DNA from: Paludibacteraceae bacterium
GTDB taxonomy: Bacteria; Bacteroidota; Bacteroidia; Bacteroidales; Paludibacteraceae
Direction of reading: 5' to 3'
DNA length: 64,000 nt
NCBI GenBank assembly: GCA_024405895.1
Contig: JAKSNW010000002.1
Span: 62,001-126,000 of the forward strand
The notes under the pieces are model-generated. The model searched no databases, was not told the origin of the DNA, and was given only the letters and a program-made list of their open reading frames with translations. Within the stretch, counting starts at the first letter, position 1; each line of letters begins with the position of its first letter. Below, piece by piece: positions 34,290-42,497 of the stretch. The position numbers and the translations under genes were made by a program.

Positions 34290-35342
34290 TTATTGTTTTT
34301 CTGTCAATAGTTTGCGCAGTTCTGCCACTTCTTTCTGAAGCTGTTGGAACTGGCGTAACAGTTCTGGCGACTGCTTCTGGGCAATAGCACTGCGGCGGAA
34401 TGTTGCCACCGGAATAGCCGGTGAGCCTTGCCATGTTTTTCCTGCTTCTTTCACAGAACCAGCTACACCGGTCTGGGCACCGAAGATTGAGCGCTCTGCC
34501 ACTTCAATATGGCCAGCCACGCCTACTTGTCCGGCAAAGATACAATGAGGAGCAATCTTGGTTGAGCCAGCCACGCCGGTCTGTGAAGCCATGGCAGTAT
34601 GTTCGCCTACGCTTACGTTGTGAGCAATCTGTACAAGGTTGTCAAGTTTCACACCCTTGCCGATGTGGGTAATGCCCATTGTGGCACGGTCGATTGTTGT
34701 GTTGGCGCCGATTTCTACATCATCGTCCACTTTGACACAGCCGATTTGAGGAATCTTGTGGTAACAGCCTTCGGCATCGGGAGCGAAGCCAAAGCCATCG
34801 GCTCCGAGAACTGCTCCGGCATGAACGATACAGCGTGCACCAAGAATTGTGTGGTCGTAGAGGGTTGCGTGAGCATAGACAATGGTGTCTTCACCTACTA
34901 TGGCACCTTCGCCCACAAATGCATGCGGATAGATGCGTGCGTTCTTACCGATATGTGCGCCTTGTTCAACAACGGCGAAAGCACCGATATAAGCTCCTTC
35001 CTCTACCGTAGCCCCTTCTGCCACGTAGGCATGTGGGTCGATGCCTGTGCGTTTTGGTTGGAGCGATTGTGCCAATTGCAGCAGTTGGGCAAGGGCAGCG
35101 TAGGCATCAGGCACACGGATAAGGGTGGTGTTTACTGGCTTTTCTGCTACGAAGTCGTTGTTTACAAGCACAATCGATGACAGTGTCTCGTAGATGTAGT
35201 GTGTATATTTTGGGTTGGAAAGAAAGGAGAGCGCACCAGGACGTCCCTCTTCAATCTTTGCGAAATCACTTACGGCAACGGATTCGTTTCCTTCTACCTT
35301 GCCTCCGAGAAATTCGGCTATTTGTTTGGCTGTAAATTCCAT
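34290..35342 (-). CDS. lpxD: UDP-3-O-acylglucosamine N-acyltransferase LpxD
   Basis: LpxD adds the N-linked acyl chain after LpxC. The 350-residue protein has the N-terminal uridine-binding domain (about 1-95) and a left-handed beta-helix of hexapeptide repeats (about 100-300), with G-A-D-G-F-G-F-A-P and the catalytic-His stretch [10 protein letters not shown]-terminal helix rich in Gln, Glu and Leu closes the trimer. It starts 3 bases after the HD-hydrolase stop codon. Confidence 0.96.
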   Translation of the reverse strand: MEFTAKQIAEFLGGKVEGNESVAVSDFAKIEEGRPGALSFLSNPKYTHYIYETLSSIVLVNNDFVAEKPVNTTLIRVPDAYAALAQLLQLAQSLQPKRTGIDPHAYVAEGATVEEGAYIGAFAVVEQGAHIGKNARIYPHAFVGEGAIVGEDTIVYAHATLYDHTILGARCIVHAGAVLGADGFGFAPDAEGCYHKIPQIGCVKVDDDVEIGANTTIDRATMGITHIGKGVKLDNLVQIAHNVSVGEHTAMASQTGVAGSTKIAPHCIFAGQVGVAGHIEVAERSIFGAQTGVAGSVKEAGKTWQGSPAIPVATFRRSAIAQKQSPELLRQFQQLQKEVAELRKLLTEKQ

Positions 35343-35345
35343 TTT

Positions 35346-36638
35346 CTATCGTTCAGATTTATTATCTTGTGCGTCACTAAGCGGATAGGTGCAGAGATAA
35401 ACGCGTGTTGTCTTGTGGTTTAAGATGAGTGGGTTCATGCTGTCTGCCAATTTGCTGAATTCGGTGATGCTACCGTCGTGTGTCAGCACGCCAATAGAGC
35501 CTTCGCCAGTGTCATAAGTGCCTTGGCGAACGGTTCGTTGGGCATAGAGGAACGAAGCATCCTCGAGTGATATCTTGAGGGCATTGGCATATTGTTGCAT
35601 GAGCGCCTCTTCTTGTTGTTGGTTAAGCGGTTCGTCGAGTTCGCGCACTTTCATCAGCCTGCGGTTGATGAAACATGTGCTGAGCATAGACAAAACCTTG
35701 TCGTCGCTGTTCTGCCATACCTTAATGGCAGCGATGATATCGTTGTCGTCAAGGGTGGTGAAGTTGCGAAGTGCCATAGGATCATTGTCAAACGACTGGG
35801 CATTGCGTTCCTCCTCAAGGAAATATTGGAGGGCAGGGGTGGCAAAGAGATGTTTGCCACGCATACAAAGTGTCTTGGCACGACTGAGAATACGTATGAG
35901 CAATTCCTCTACACCGATGGATGTCTTGTGAAGGTAAACCTGCCAATACATGAAGCGGCGAGCAATGAGGAAGTTCTCAATGGAGTAGATGCCTTTGCGC
36001 TCCACTACGAGTCGGTCGTTGCAGACATCAAGCATCTTGATGATACGTGCCGAACCAATTTCGCCTTCCACCACACCGGTATAGAAACAGTCGCGACGGA
36101 GATAGTCGAGGCGGTCCATATCGAGTTGGCTGCTGATGAGCTGGTGGAGGAACTTGCGGGGATAGCGATTACGGAAAATCTCGATGCCGAGAGTCAATGC
36201 ACCATTCATCTCCTCATTGATGGCCTCCATCATACGAAGAGAAATCTCTTCATGGGTAATGCCGCTAAAGAGTGTGTGCTCCAGCACATGGGAGAAGGGA
36301 CCATGGCCGATGTCATGCAGCAGAATGGCAGCCATCACGCCGTTAGCCTCTTCGTCTGATATCTCATGTCCTTTGCTGCGCAGTTGCTTGATTGCCTCTG
36401 TCATCAGATAGAGAGCACCGAGCGAATGTTGAAAGCGTGTGTGCTGAGCGCCTGGGTAGACGTATGAGGCGAGTCCCAGTTGCTTGATGCGGCTGAGACG
36501 CTGGACAAACGGATGCTCAATCAAGTCGTAGAGCAACTCGTTCGGTATGGTGATGAACCCAAAGACGGGGTCGTTGATGATTTTGCGTTTATTGTTTACC
36601 ACTGTTGTCAGGGTTTGTTTCTGTTTGTTTCTTGTCAT
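35346..36638 (-). CDS. HD-domain phosphohydrolase (dNTPase-like)
   Basis: A 430-residue HD-superfamily metal phosphohydrolase. Motifs: R-L-S-R-I-K-Q-L-G-L, H-T-R-F-Q-H-S-L-G-A (about 65-74), L-L-H-D-I-G-H-G-P-F-S-H (about 104-115) and the late D-R-L-D-Y-L-R-R-D. These match the YdhJ/SAMHD1-like branch that hydrolyses nucleotides; the actual substrate is unknown. The start is uncertain. The ATG at 36638 overlaps the end of the WYL gene by 50 bases, and a GTG at 36602 would overlap by 14. It sits between the WYL regulator and lpxD, so it is expressed with lipid A genes. Confidence 0.9.
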   Translation of the reverse strand: MTRNKQKQTLTTVVNNKRKIINDPVFGFITIPNELLYDLIEHPFVQRLSRIKQLGLASYVYPGAQHTRFQHSLGALYLMTEAIKQLRSKGHEISDEEANGVMAAILLHDIGHGPFSHVLEHTLFSGITHEEISLRMMEAINEEMNGALTLGIEIFRNRYPRKFLHQLISSQLDMDRLDYLRRDCFYTGVVEGEIGSARIIKMLDVCNDRLVVERKGIYSIENFLIARRFMYWQVYLHKTSIGVEELLIRILSRAKTLCMRGKHLFATPALQYFLEEERNAQSFDNDPMALRNFTTLDDNDIIAAIKVWQNSDDKVLSMLSTCFINRRLMKVRELDEPLNQQQEEALMQQYANALKISLEDASFLYAQRTVRQGTYDTGEGSIGVLTHDGSITEFSKLADSMNPLILNHKTTRVYLCTYPLSDAQDNKSER

Positions 36639-37545
36639 CGCCCATTTCTGGCACTGGATTTTTGTAGTGGCTGAGCATATTGCGGAGCTCACGTTTGATC
36701 TGCTTGCGGAGCGATGTTGGTTTCAGCACCTCAATGCCTGAGGCATGAGAGAGCAGTTCGCTGATGAAATCCACTTCCGGACGAAGGTAGAACTGGAAGA
36801 TTCCTGGTTCAATCTCCTCTTGCGATGGGTGAAGCGGAAGGGTTCGCAGATAGTTGGTTGTAGTGCCGAATGTTCGGATAACAATCTGTGTTGGCCTATG
36901 CTCATGGAACACGCCATAGCAATCGGCAAAATATTCCTGAATGCTTCCGATCTTCTTTTTTTCATCGAAGAAACGGAAAGGTGTTATTGTCAATTTCTCA
37001 ATGCGGTCGAGTGCGAACACTCGTGCAGCACGGCGGGTAACGCTATAAGCAAGCAGATACCAGCGTTGTTTATGCATCTTCAATCCTAACGGATGAATCT
37101 GGTGATTCTCCGGTTCGCTTGAGCGGAATTTGCGGTGAGACAGCACTATGGTGCGGCGCATCTTGATGGCTTCCACTATGGCGGCGAGATGCTGCTGACC
37201 GCCTGGTACTGGCTCAAGGATGATTTTATCGTGAATCTCTTCACTATCGGCAATGAGGCCTGAGAGCGAGAGGGTGTTGATAACGAACTCCGAGGCAATA
37301 TGCTTAGGGTCGTTTGAACTTGAACGCAGTATCTTGTACACATGGCCATTTTCGGTGTTGGTACACACGATTTCTATGCCCATGATTTCTTTAATGGCAC
37401 CGCGCCAGCGGTGAAACGTGCGGAGAGTCAGTTCCCCTTTACGTTTCTGCGCTACCCATCTGTCCTGAATCTCTTTCAGGGTGTACTCGCCGGATTCAAG
37501 TGTGTTGACCAGCCAGGCAAAGTTTGATGTCAGGTGCTCTGTCAT
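36589..37545 (-). CDS. WYL-domain transcriptional regulator
   Basis: A 318-residue regulator with an N-terminal winged-helix part (about 1-75, with the R-T-F-H-R-W-R turn) and a WYL domain (about 120-210, W-Y-L-L-A-Y near 157), followed by the WCX-type C-terminal region (R-P-E-V-D-F near 256). WYL proteins sense nucleic acids or nucleotides and often control DNA-damage or defence genes. Here the gene lies inside the Kdo/lipid A operon, directly before the HD phosphohydrolase it overlaps, which suggests a paired nucleotide-sensing role. That link is inference. Confidence 0.88.
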   Translation of the reverse strand: MTEHLTSNFAWLVNTLESGEYTLKEIQDRWVAQKRKGELTLRTFHRWRGAIKEIMGIEIVCTNTENGHVYKILRSSSNDPKHIASEFVINTLSLSGLIADSEEIHDKIILEPVPGGQQHLAAIVEAIKMRRTIVLSHRKFRSSEPENHQIHPLGLKMHKQRWYLLAYSVTRRAARVFALDRIEKLTITPFRFFDEKKKIGSIQEYFADCYGVFHEHRPTQIVIRTFGTTTNYLRTLPLHPSQEEIEPGIFQFYLRPEVDFISELLSHASGIEVLKPTSLRKQIKRELRNMLSHYKNPVPEMGDDKKQTETNPDNSGKQ

Positions 37546-37585
37546 TGTTTTCTGATTTTTTGGTGTTTGTTGTGTGTGGGGATGT

Positions 37586-38023
37586 TTATTTTGCTCTTTT
37601 CCAATACTGAGTTCGACCCAATACGCCAGCCTTGTCGATGGAGCCGCGAAGTTTGAGTCGTCCGTCTTTTTCCAATGTTATCTTGCCGTGATAGAAGTTG
37701 CCGCTCTCAGGGTCAAGCAGAGAACCGCCGGTAAGAGCTCCGTTCTCATACTTCATACCACGAAGGATGACCATGCCTTTGATAGGTTTGTTATGATCGG
37801 CACCCTTACATTTTTCGCAAACAACGTCTTGATACTCTTCTGGCACGTAGAGTACCTCAATCTTGCCGTAGTAGAGTCCGTCGGTTCCTTTGTAAATACG
37901 AACAACGGAACGTGCTTCACCGGTTTTGTCGTCGATAGTGGTCCAGCGACCGGTGAATTCCTGCTGTGCTGAGGCTACAAGTGCCACGCAGGCAAAGAGA
38001 AAAAGAAGGATGATTTTTTTCAT
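37586..38023 (-). CDS. DUF2147 family secreted protein
   Basis: A 145-residue protein with a signal peptide (M-K-K-I-I-L-L-F-L-F to V-A-S-A|Q). The mature part matches DUF2147: G-R-W-T-T-I-D-D-K-T-G, S-V-V-R-I-Y, G-K-I-E-V-L-Y-V-P, the C-E-K-C pair and G-S-L-L-D-P-E-S-G-N-F-Y-H-G-K-I. The family is periplasmic, lipocalin-like in pattern, and of unknown function. It lies 21 bases after kdsD and 40 before the WYL gene. Confidence 0.88.
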   Translation of the reverse strand: MKKIILLFLFACVALVASAQQEFTGRWTTIDDKTGEARSVVRIYKGTDGLYYGKIEVLYVPEEYQDVVCEKCKGADHNKPIKGMVILRGMKYENGALTGGSLLDPESGNFYHGKITLEKDGRLKLRGSIDKAGVLGRTQYWKRAK

Positions 38024-38044
38024 ATCATTCAGTAGGTTAGAGGT

Positions 38045-39040
38045 TTATTTTCTTGAAGTGAAGCCGTATATGTCGTGAATGTGTAGTATGCCTACAATGG
38101 TGGCATCTGGACTGTCAGTATCAGTCACTGCCAGCGTTGTAATCTTGTGGCGGTCCATCAGTTCCAAAGCATCGTTCACCATCTTGCTGGCGCAGATGCG
38201 TTTGAATCCGTGTGTCATGAAGTCGGCAGCGGTGAGTTGCTGGAAGTTGGCCTCACGTTCCACCACTCGGCGAATATCTCCGTCGGTAATGATGCCGGAA
38301 TAGTGTCCTTGTGCATCTTTTACCAGCGTCATACCCAGTTTCTTGCTGCTTACCTCAACGAGGACATCGCGGAAAGAGGTGCTTTCGTCCACTTGCGGAA
38401 CCACCGTTCCCATCAGTTCGCTCACATGGGTCAGCATGCGACGGCCAAGGGCACCGCCCGGATGGTAGAGGGCGAAGTTCTCTGGGAGGAAATTGCGTGC
38501 TTCCATGAGGCAGACGGTGAGGGCATCACCCATCACCAGGGTGGCTGTTGTGGACGTTGTTGGTGCGAGACCAATCTTGCAGGCCTCCTTGCGAACGCCT
38601 ACATTGAGCACATAGTCACATTGCTGGGCAAGTGTCGATTTCGGCATACCGGTCATTGCCACAAGCGTGCAGTTGAGTCGTTTCAGCGGTGCAGGCAAGC
38701 GAACAATCTCTTCTGATTCTCCGCTGTTGGAGATGAGAATGACGATATCGCCTCTTGAAACCATGCCGAGGTCGCCATGTTGTGCCTCTGCAGCATTGAG
38801 GAAGATAGCCTGAGTGCCCGTTGAAGCCAGCGACGCAGCGATTTTTCTGCCTATGAGACCTGTCTTGCCGATGCCGGAGATGACCACCTTGCCGTTGCTG
38901 TGGAGAATCAGTTCCACCACTTTGCGGAAGGTATCGTCAAGGTGTGATGCTACAAAATCAATTTCGTCTTGCTCTGAGCGAAAGACCTCAAGGGCACGTT
39001 CAACTATGTTGATATTGTTCGACTCCATTTCGTTTAGCAT
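38045..39040 (-). CDS. kdsD: Arabinose-5-phosphate isomerase KdsD
   Basis: KdsD interconverts ribulose-5-phosphate and arabinose-5-phosphate, the precursor of Kdo. The 331-residue protein has a SIS sugar-isomerase domain (about 30-180: V-V-I-S-G-I-G-K-T-G, H-G-D-L-G-M and I-S-N-S-G-E-S-E-E) and two CBS domains (about 205-330). The start at 39040 overlaps the kdsA stop; a second Met at 39028 would leave a short gap. Its pairing with kdsA supports KdsD rather than a catabolic paralog. Confidence 0.94.
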   Translation of the reverse strand: MLNEMESNNINIVERALEVFRSEQDEIDFVASHLDDTFRKVVELILHSNGKVVISGIGKTGLIGRKIAASLASTGTQAIFLNAAEAQHGDLGMVSRGDIVILISNSGESEEIVRLPAPLKRLNCTLVAMTGMPKSTLAQQCDYVLNVGVRKEACKIGLAPTTSTTATLVMGDALTVCLMEARNFLPENFALYHPGGALGRRMLTHVSELMGTVVPQVDESTSFRDVLVEVSSKKLGMTLVKDAQGHYSGIITDGDIRRVVEREANFQQLTAADFMTHGFKRICASKMVNDALELMDRHKITTLAVTDTDSPDATIVGILHIHDIYGFTSRK

Positions 39041-39861
39041 TGTTTCGTGAGATTGTCTATTTCAATGGCTCGACGGAGCACCGTCTCTGCCATATCCAGT
39101 TGCAGCTGGTTGGCGGCATCGCTCCAGGCATGTTCAGGGTCAGGATGTATCTCGGCAAAGATGGCATCGACACCGATGGCACAGGCAGCGTTGATGAGAT
39201 AAGGCACCATCTCGCGATTGCCACGTGTGATTTCTCCGCCAGGTTGCTGCACCGAGTGGGTGGCATCGAACACCACCGGATAGCCCAAGGAGCGCATCTC
39301 TGGGAGACCGGTGAAGTCAACCACCAGACGGCCGTAGCCGAATGAGGTGCCACGTTCGCAAAGCATCACATCGTGGTGACCAGAGCCTTCAAACTTGCCG
39401 ATAATCTGTTTGGCATCGGTAGGTGCCATAAACTGTCCTTTTTTCACGTTGACTGGTTTGCCGGTGGCGGCTGCAGCCAGCAAAAGGTCGGTTTGACGGC
39501 ATAAAAAAGCGGGGATTTGCAACAAATCAACCACCTCTGCCACTGGTTGACACTGGTGACATTCGTGTACGTCGGTCATGACGGGGAGGTCGAGTTCGTG
39601 CTTTACTTTATCGAGAATGCGCAACCCTTCTTCCATGCCGGGACCACGTTTTGAACCCAGTGAAGAGCGGTTGGCTTTATCAAATGATGCTTTGAATATC
39701 AGATTGACATCCAGTTTGTTGCAGATTGTTTTCAGCACTTCAGCCGTATGCATCACCATGGCCTCGGTCTCAATGACGCAAGGACCAGCCAGGAGGGCAA
39801 AACGCTGTTTGCCACCGATAGTGAAACGGCCGTTGATGTCTATTTCTCTTACCTTATCCAT
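39034..39861 (-). CDS. kdsA: Kdo-8-phosphate synthase KdsA
   Basis: KdsA condenses arabinose-5-phosphate and phosphoenolpyruvate to Kdo-8-phosphate. The 275-residue TIM-barrel protein has L-A-G-P-C-V-I-E-T near the start, F-K-A-S-F-D-K-A-N-R-S-S, the T-D-V-H-E segment, R-Q-T-D-L-L and a late A-I-F-A-E-I-H-P-D-P. It is the first gene of the eight-gene operon that ends in lpxA, with a promoter box about 42 bases upstream. Confidence 0.97.
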   Translation of the reverse strand: MDKVREIDINGRFTIGGKQRFALLAGPCVIETEAMVMHTAEVLKTICNKLDVNLIFKASFDKANRSSLGSKRGPGMEEGLRILDKVKHELDLPVMTDVHECHQCQPVAEVVDLLQIPAFLCRQTDLLLAAAATGKPVNVKKGQFMAPTDAKQIIGKFEGSGHHDVMLCERGTSFGYGRLVVDFTGLPEMRSLGYPVVFDATHSVQQPGGEITRGNREMVPYLINAACAIGVDAIFAEIHPDPEHAWSDAANQLQLDMAETVLRRAIEIDNLTKQC

Positions 39862-39902
39862 TCTGTCGATTTGACTCTACAATTTGGGGTATATTTAGTT
39901 GG

Positions 39903-39910
39903 CAAAATTA
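39903..39910 (-). promoter_or_regulatory. Promoter -7 box (TAATTTTG) of the kdsA-lpxA operon
   Basis: Reads TAATTTTGCC on the minus strand, matching TAnnTTTG, 42 bases upstream of the kdsA ATG. Confidence 0.6.
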
Positions 39911-40007
39911 ACGAAAAACGGGCGAAAAACCAAATGGTTACATCTCATTTTTTGAATGTGTCCGAAACGTTCAGTTCGGGGAGGCCGTCGCAATGGTTGT
40001 TTTTCAG

Positions 40008-40041
40008 CAAAAAACCCCAGCAATCGGGTGCGATGCTGAGG
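40008..40041 (-). terminator. Terminator after the AraC-type gene
   Basis: CCTCAGCA / TGCTGGGG stem on the minus strand followed by TTTTTTT, 38 bases after the stop codon at 40079. Confidence 0.85.
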
Positions 40042-40078
40042 CTAAAATCATGATTTTGTGGGGATGTTTTGTATGGTA

Positions 40079-40978
40079 TTAGGCTGATTGGCGGTATTCT
40101 TTCGGAGTAATTCCGGTGCGTCGTTTGAAGAAACGAACAAAATGCTGAGGGTACTCAAAACCCAGTCGGGCAGCAACCTGGCTGATGCTCAACGAAGGGT
40201 TGTTGAGTTCGTTTTTGGCAAACTGAATCATGTGCTCGGCAATGAAATCCTGAGCCGTCCGACCAGTCTCGGTCTTCACCAGTTCACCGAAATAGCCGGC
40301 TGAGAAACAGCATTTCTCGGCAAAATAGGCTACCGTAGGCACACCCTCCGTGGCTGCCTTCTGGGTCATATACTCCTTCAGGAGCGTCTCAAACTGTTTC
40401 ACCACCGAGTGGTTGATTTCCTCACGCGTAATGAACTGGCGGTCATAGAAGCGCAGACAATAGTTCAGCAACAGTTCTATGTTGCTGACCATCAGTTCTC
40501 GCGAGTGCTTGTCGATGGCATGATGCAGTTCTTGCTCTATCATACTCAAGACACCACGGAACACCTCTATCTCCTGTTGTGAGAGGTGGAGTGCCTCGGT
40601 GCTGTTGTAGGAGAAAAACTCGTAACGGCTCATGTTGCGTCCAAGATTGGTACGTTTCAGGAAATCGGGGTGAAAGACCAGGGCAGTCCATCGGGGGAAA
40701 ACCACGGAATCGCCGTAGAGTGCCTGCTCCACATGGAGCACCTGACCCGGCTCAAACGACGTGATAGTCATCTCGTCGAAGTCGTATTCCGTGCGGCCAT
40801 AGGACAGTTTGCAGCCCTTGTTTTCCTTCAGATAGAGGGCATAGATGCCGTAGTGGACCATGCTCTCGGCAATGGGCACATCTTTGTCAAAATGAACCAC
40901 ATTGACCAGCGGATGCAATGTCTCAAATCCGTAGTAGTCGTTGAATTCCTGAACCGTATTGAAATGAAGTTCTTCCAT
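40079..40978 (-). CDS. AraC-family transcriptional regulator
   Basis: A 299-residue regulator with an N-terminal cupin-like sensor region (about 1-160) and a C-terminal AraC DNA-binding domain (about 200-299). The latter has the two helix-turn-helix units S-L-S-I-S-Q-V-A-A-R-L-G-F and H-F-V-R-F-F-K-R-R-T-G-I-T-P-K-E-Y-R. I start at the ATG at 40978, which avoids overlap with the upstream gene (gap 10 bases). It is the last gene of the hydrolase-ABM-CMD/cupin cassette and most likely controls it; the ligand is unknown. Confidence 0.92.
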   Translation of the reverse strand: MEELHFNTVQEFNDYYGFETLHPLVNVVHFDKDVPIAESMVHYGIYALYLKENKGCKLSYGRTEYDFDEMTITSFEPGQVLHVEQALYGDSVVFPRWTALVFHPDFLKRTNLGRNMSRYEFFSYNSTEALHLSQQEIEVFRGVLSMIEQELHHAIDKHSRELMVSNIELLLNYCLRFYDRQFITREEINHSVVKQFETLLKEYMTQKAATEGVPTVAYFAEKCCFSAGYFGELVKTETGRTAQDFIAEHMIQFAKNELNNPSLSISQVAARLGFEYPQHFVRFFKRRTGITPKEYRQSA

Positions 40979-40988
40979 CGTGTCGTTT

Positions 40989-42062
40989 TTATTGTTTGTT
41001 GGCTGCCTCGTATTGCTCATCGCTTACGGGCTCGAGCCATTCGTTGCTCTCTGGGTCACTGATATGGACGTGTGAGGCAAGGTGTTGGAACCAAGAGTTG
41101 TCTGCGGCTCCGTGCCAATGCTTCACACCCTCTGGGATATCGATGATATCGCCGGCATGCAGACGGATGGCTGGTTTGCCCCACTCCTGATAGATGCCTT
41201 CGCCACTCACACAGATAAGAATCTGATGTACGCCATGGTGTATGTGCCAGTTGTTGCGGCAGCCCGGCTCAAAGGTCACATTGGAATAGCCCTGAACCGT
41301 TTCCTCTCCGTTGGCGAGGTTCTTTGGCTGAATTGGGGCGAGGTGGCTGTTGCCGGTAAAATACATGGCGTAAGCATCGTTGGGATTGCCTTTCGGCCAA
41401 CTGCCGGCACAGGCATCGGAGGCAGCATCACATTGCGACAACCCCTTCTCGCTCAGGAAACGGCAAAGTTCATCAACTGTTTCCTGGCTGTTGCCAATGT
41501 TTACTGCACCTGCCTTGTGGGCAGCCAACTGTGGAGCCACACCTTTCAGGGCAGAGAGGGCTGCTACGGTCACAATCTCACGGTCGGCAGCAGAGAGTTG
41601 GTTGCCGGCAAAGATATCGCCAAAGAGATGTGATTTGAGGTAGTAGTCGTTTTGTGGGCAGAACGTATAATCGAACGGACGGCCAGAGAGTCGGGTCTGC
41701 ACCTCAGTGCCTGTCTTTAGTGCCTTCTTGGCATCGTTCCAGAGGGCTGGGCGCTCCCAAGGCTTGCCTTCGTCGTATTTGCTGGGATGGCTCTCCAACA
41801 CCTTGTTCAGAACGCCTAAGGCATTGAGTGAGCGTGGAAAACCGGTATAGGCATAGAGTTGCGAAAAGGCTTCTTTTATCTCGTTGATTGTCACATCTTC
41901 CTCCAAGGCAGCCACTACGGCAGGTTCTAGTCGGACGAGGTCGCCTTGTGCCTCAAGGGCAGCAAGGGTAGCCAGATGTTTCTGGCGTGGGGTGAGTGAT
42001 TGTGCTGATATTGTAGTTGTCATAGCGAATAGTATTACTAAAAACAGGAGTATTCTTCTCAT
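40989..42062 (-). CDS. Exported fusion of two carboxymuconolactone-decarboxylase-like domains and a cupin
   Basis: A 357-residue protein with a signal peptide (A-M-T-T-T-I-S-A|Q). Two CMD/AhpD-like domains follow (about 25-115 and 140-225; the second contains L-S-A-A-D-R-E-I-V-T-V-A-A-L). A cupin domain (about 250-345) has the metal-type H-I-H-H-G-V-H-Q and H-W-H-G residues. The C-x-x-C peroxidase motif of AhpD is absent, so peroxide reduction by that route is unlikely. The cupin histidines suggest a metal-dependent activity. Its ATG overlaps the stop of the ABM gene, so it is tightly coupled in the cassette. The substrate is unknown. Confidence 0.85.
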   Translation of the reverse strand: MRRILLFLVILFAMTTTISAQSLTPRQKHLATLAALEAQGDLVRLEPAVVAALEEDVTINEIKEAFSQLYAYTGFPRSLNALGVLNKVLESHPSKYDEGKPWERPALWNDAKKALKTGTEVQTRLSGRPFDYTFCPQNDYYLKSHLFGDIFAGNQLSAADREIVTVAALSALKGVAPQLAAHKAGAVNIGNSQETVDELCRFLSEKGLSQCDAASDACAGSWPKGNPNDAYAMYFTGNSHLAPIQPKNLANGEETVQGYSNVTFEPGCRNNWHIHHGVHQILICVSGEGIYQEWGKPAIRLHAGDIIDIPEGVKHWHGAADNSWFQHLASHVHISDPESNEWLEPVSDEQYEAANKQ

Positions 42063-42496
42063 TGCTGTGCTTTTTTGAAGATGAGGGGCAGAGTCTCCGG
42101 AGCCATCTGGTGCATATCCACAAGGTCGAGATTTTTCACCATGTGAAGTGTGCCTTGTTTATAGGTCTGGAAATGGGCGGTTTGGATGTGGTGCTGATAG
42201 GCTTCCTGGGAGGCGTAGATCTCGAGGATGCGAATCTGGCAACTGTCTTTCTGCTGCTGCATAGGGTAGATGCAGATGACACCAGGCTCTTCCTTTACGG
42301 AAGTTGCGCCTACGTTGTGGGCAAACTCCAGATACTCTTTGAGATATTCCGGATAGACCTCAATTTCGCTTATTCTGACTATCATAGTGCTGTCGATATT
42401 GGCGGCGTTGTCGGTTGACTCTGTCGACTTGTTCTGGCAGGCCGACAGAAAGCAGATGGCAAGCCAACTGCAAAGGTATAATAAATATTTGTGCAT
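42059..42496 (-). CDS. Lipoprotein with an antibiotic-biosynthesis-monooxygenase (ABM) domain
   Basis: A 145-residue lipoprotein (signal peptide to L-S-A-C) followed by one ABM ferredoxin-like domain: M-I-V-R-I-S-E-I-E-V-Y, E-E-P-G-V-I-C-I-Y-P and R-I-L-E-I-Y-A-S-Q-E-A-Y-Q-H-H. ABM domains act as small cofactor-free monooxygenases on quinone-like or heme-like compounds. An exported, lipid-anchored version is unusual. The ATG at 42496 lies 1 base after the hydrolase stop codon and begins the signal peptide. Confidence 0.85.
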   Translation of the reverse strand: MHKYLLYLCSWLAICFLSACQNKSTESTDNAANIDSTMIVRISEIEVYPEYLKEYLEFAHNVGATSVKEEPGVICIYPMQQQKDSCQIRILEIYASQEAYQHHIQTAHFQTYKQGTLHMVKNLDLVDMHQMAPETLPLIFKKAQQ

Positions 42497-42497
42497 A

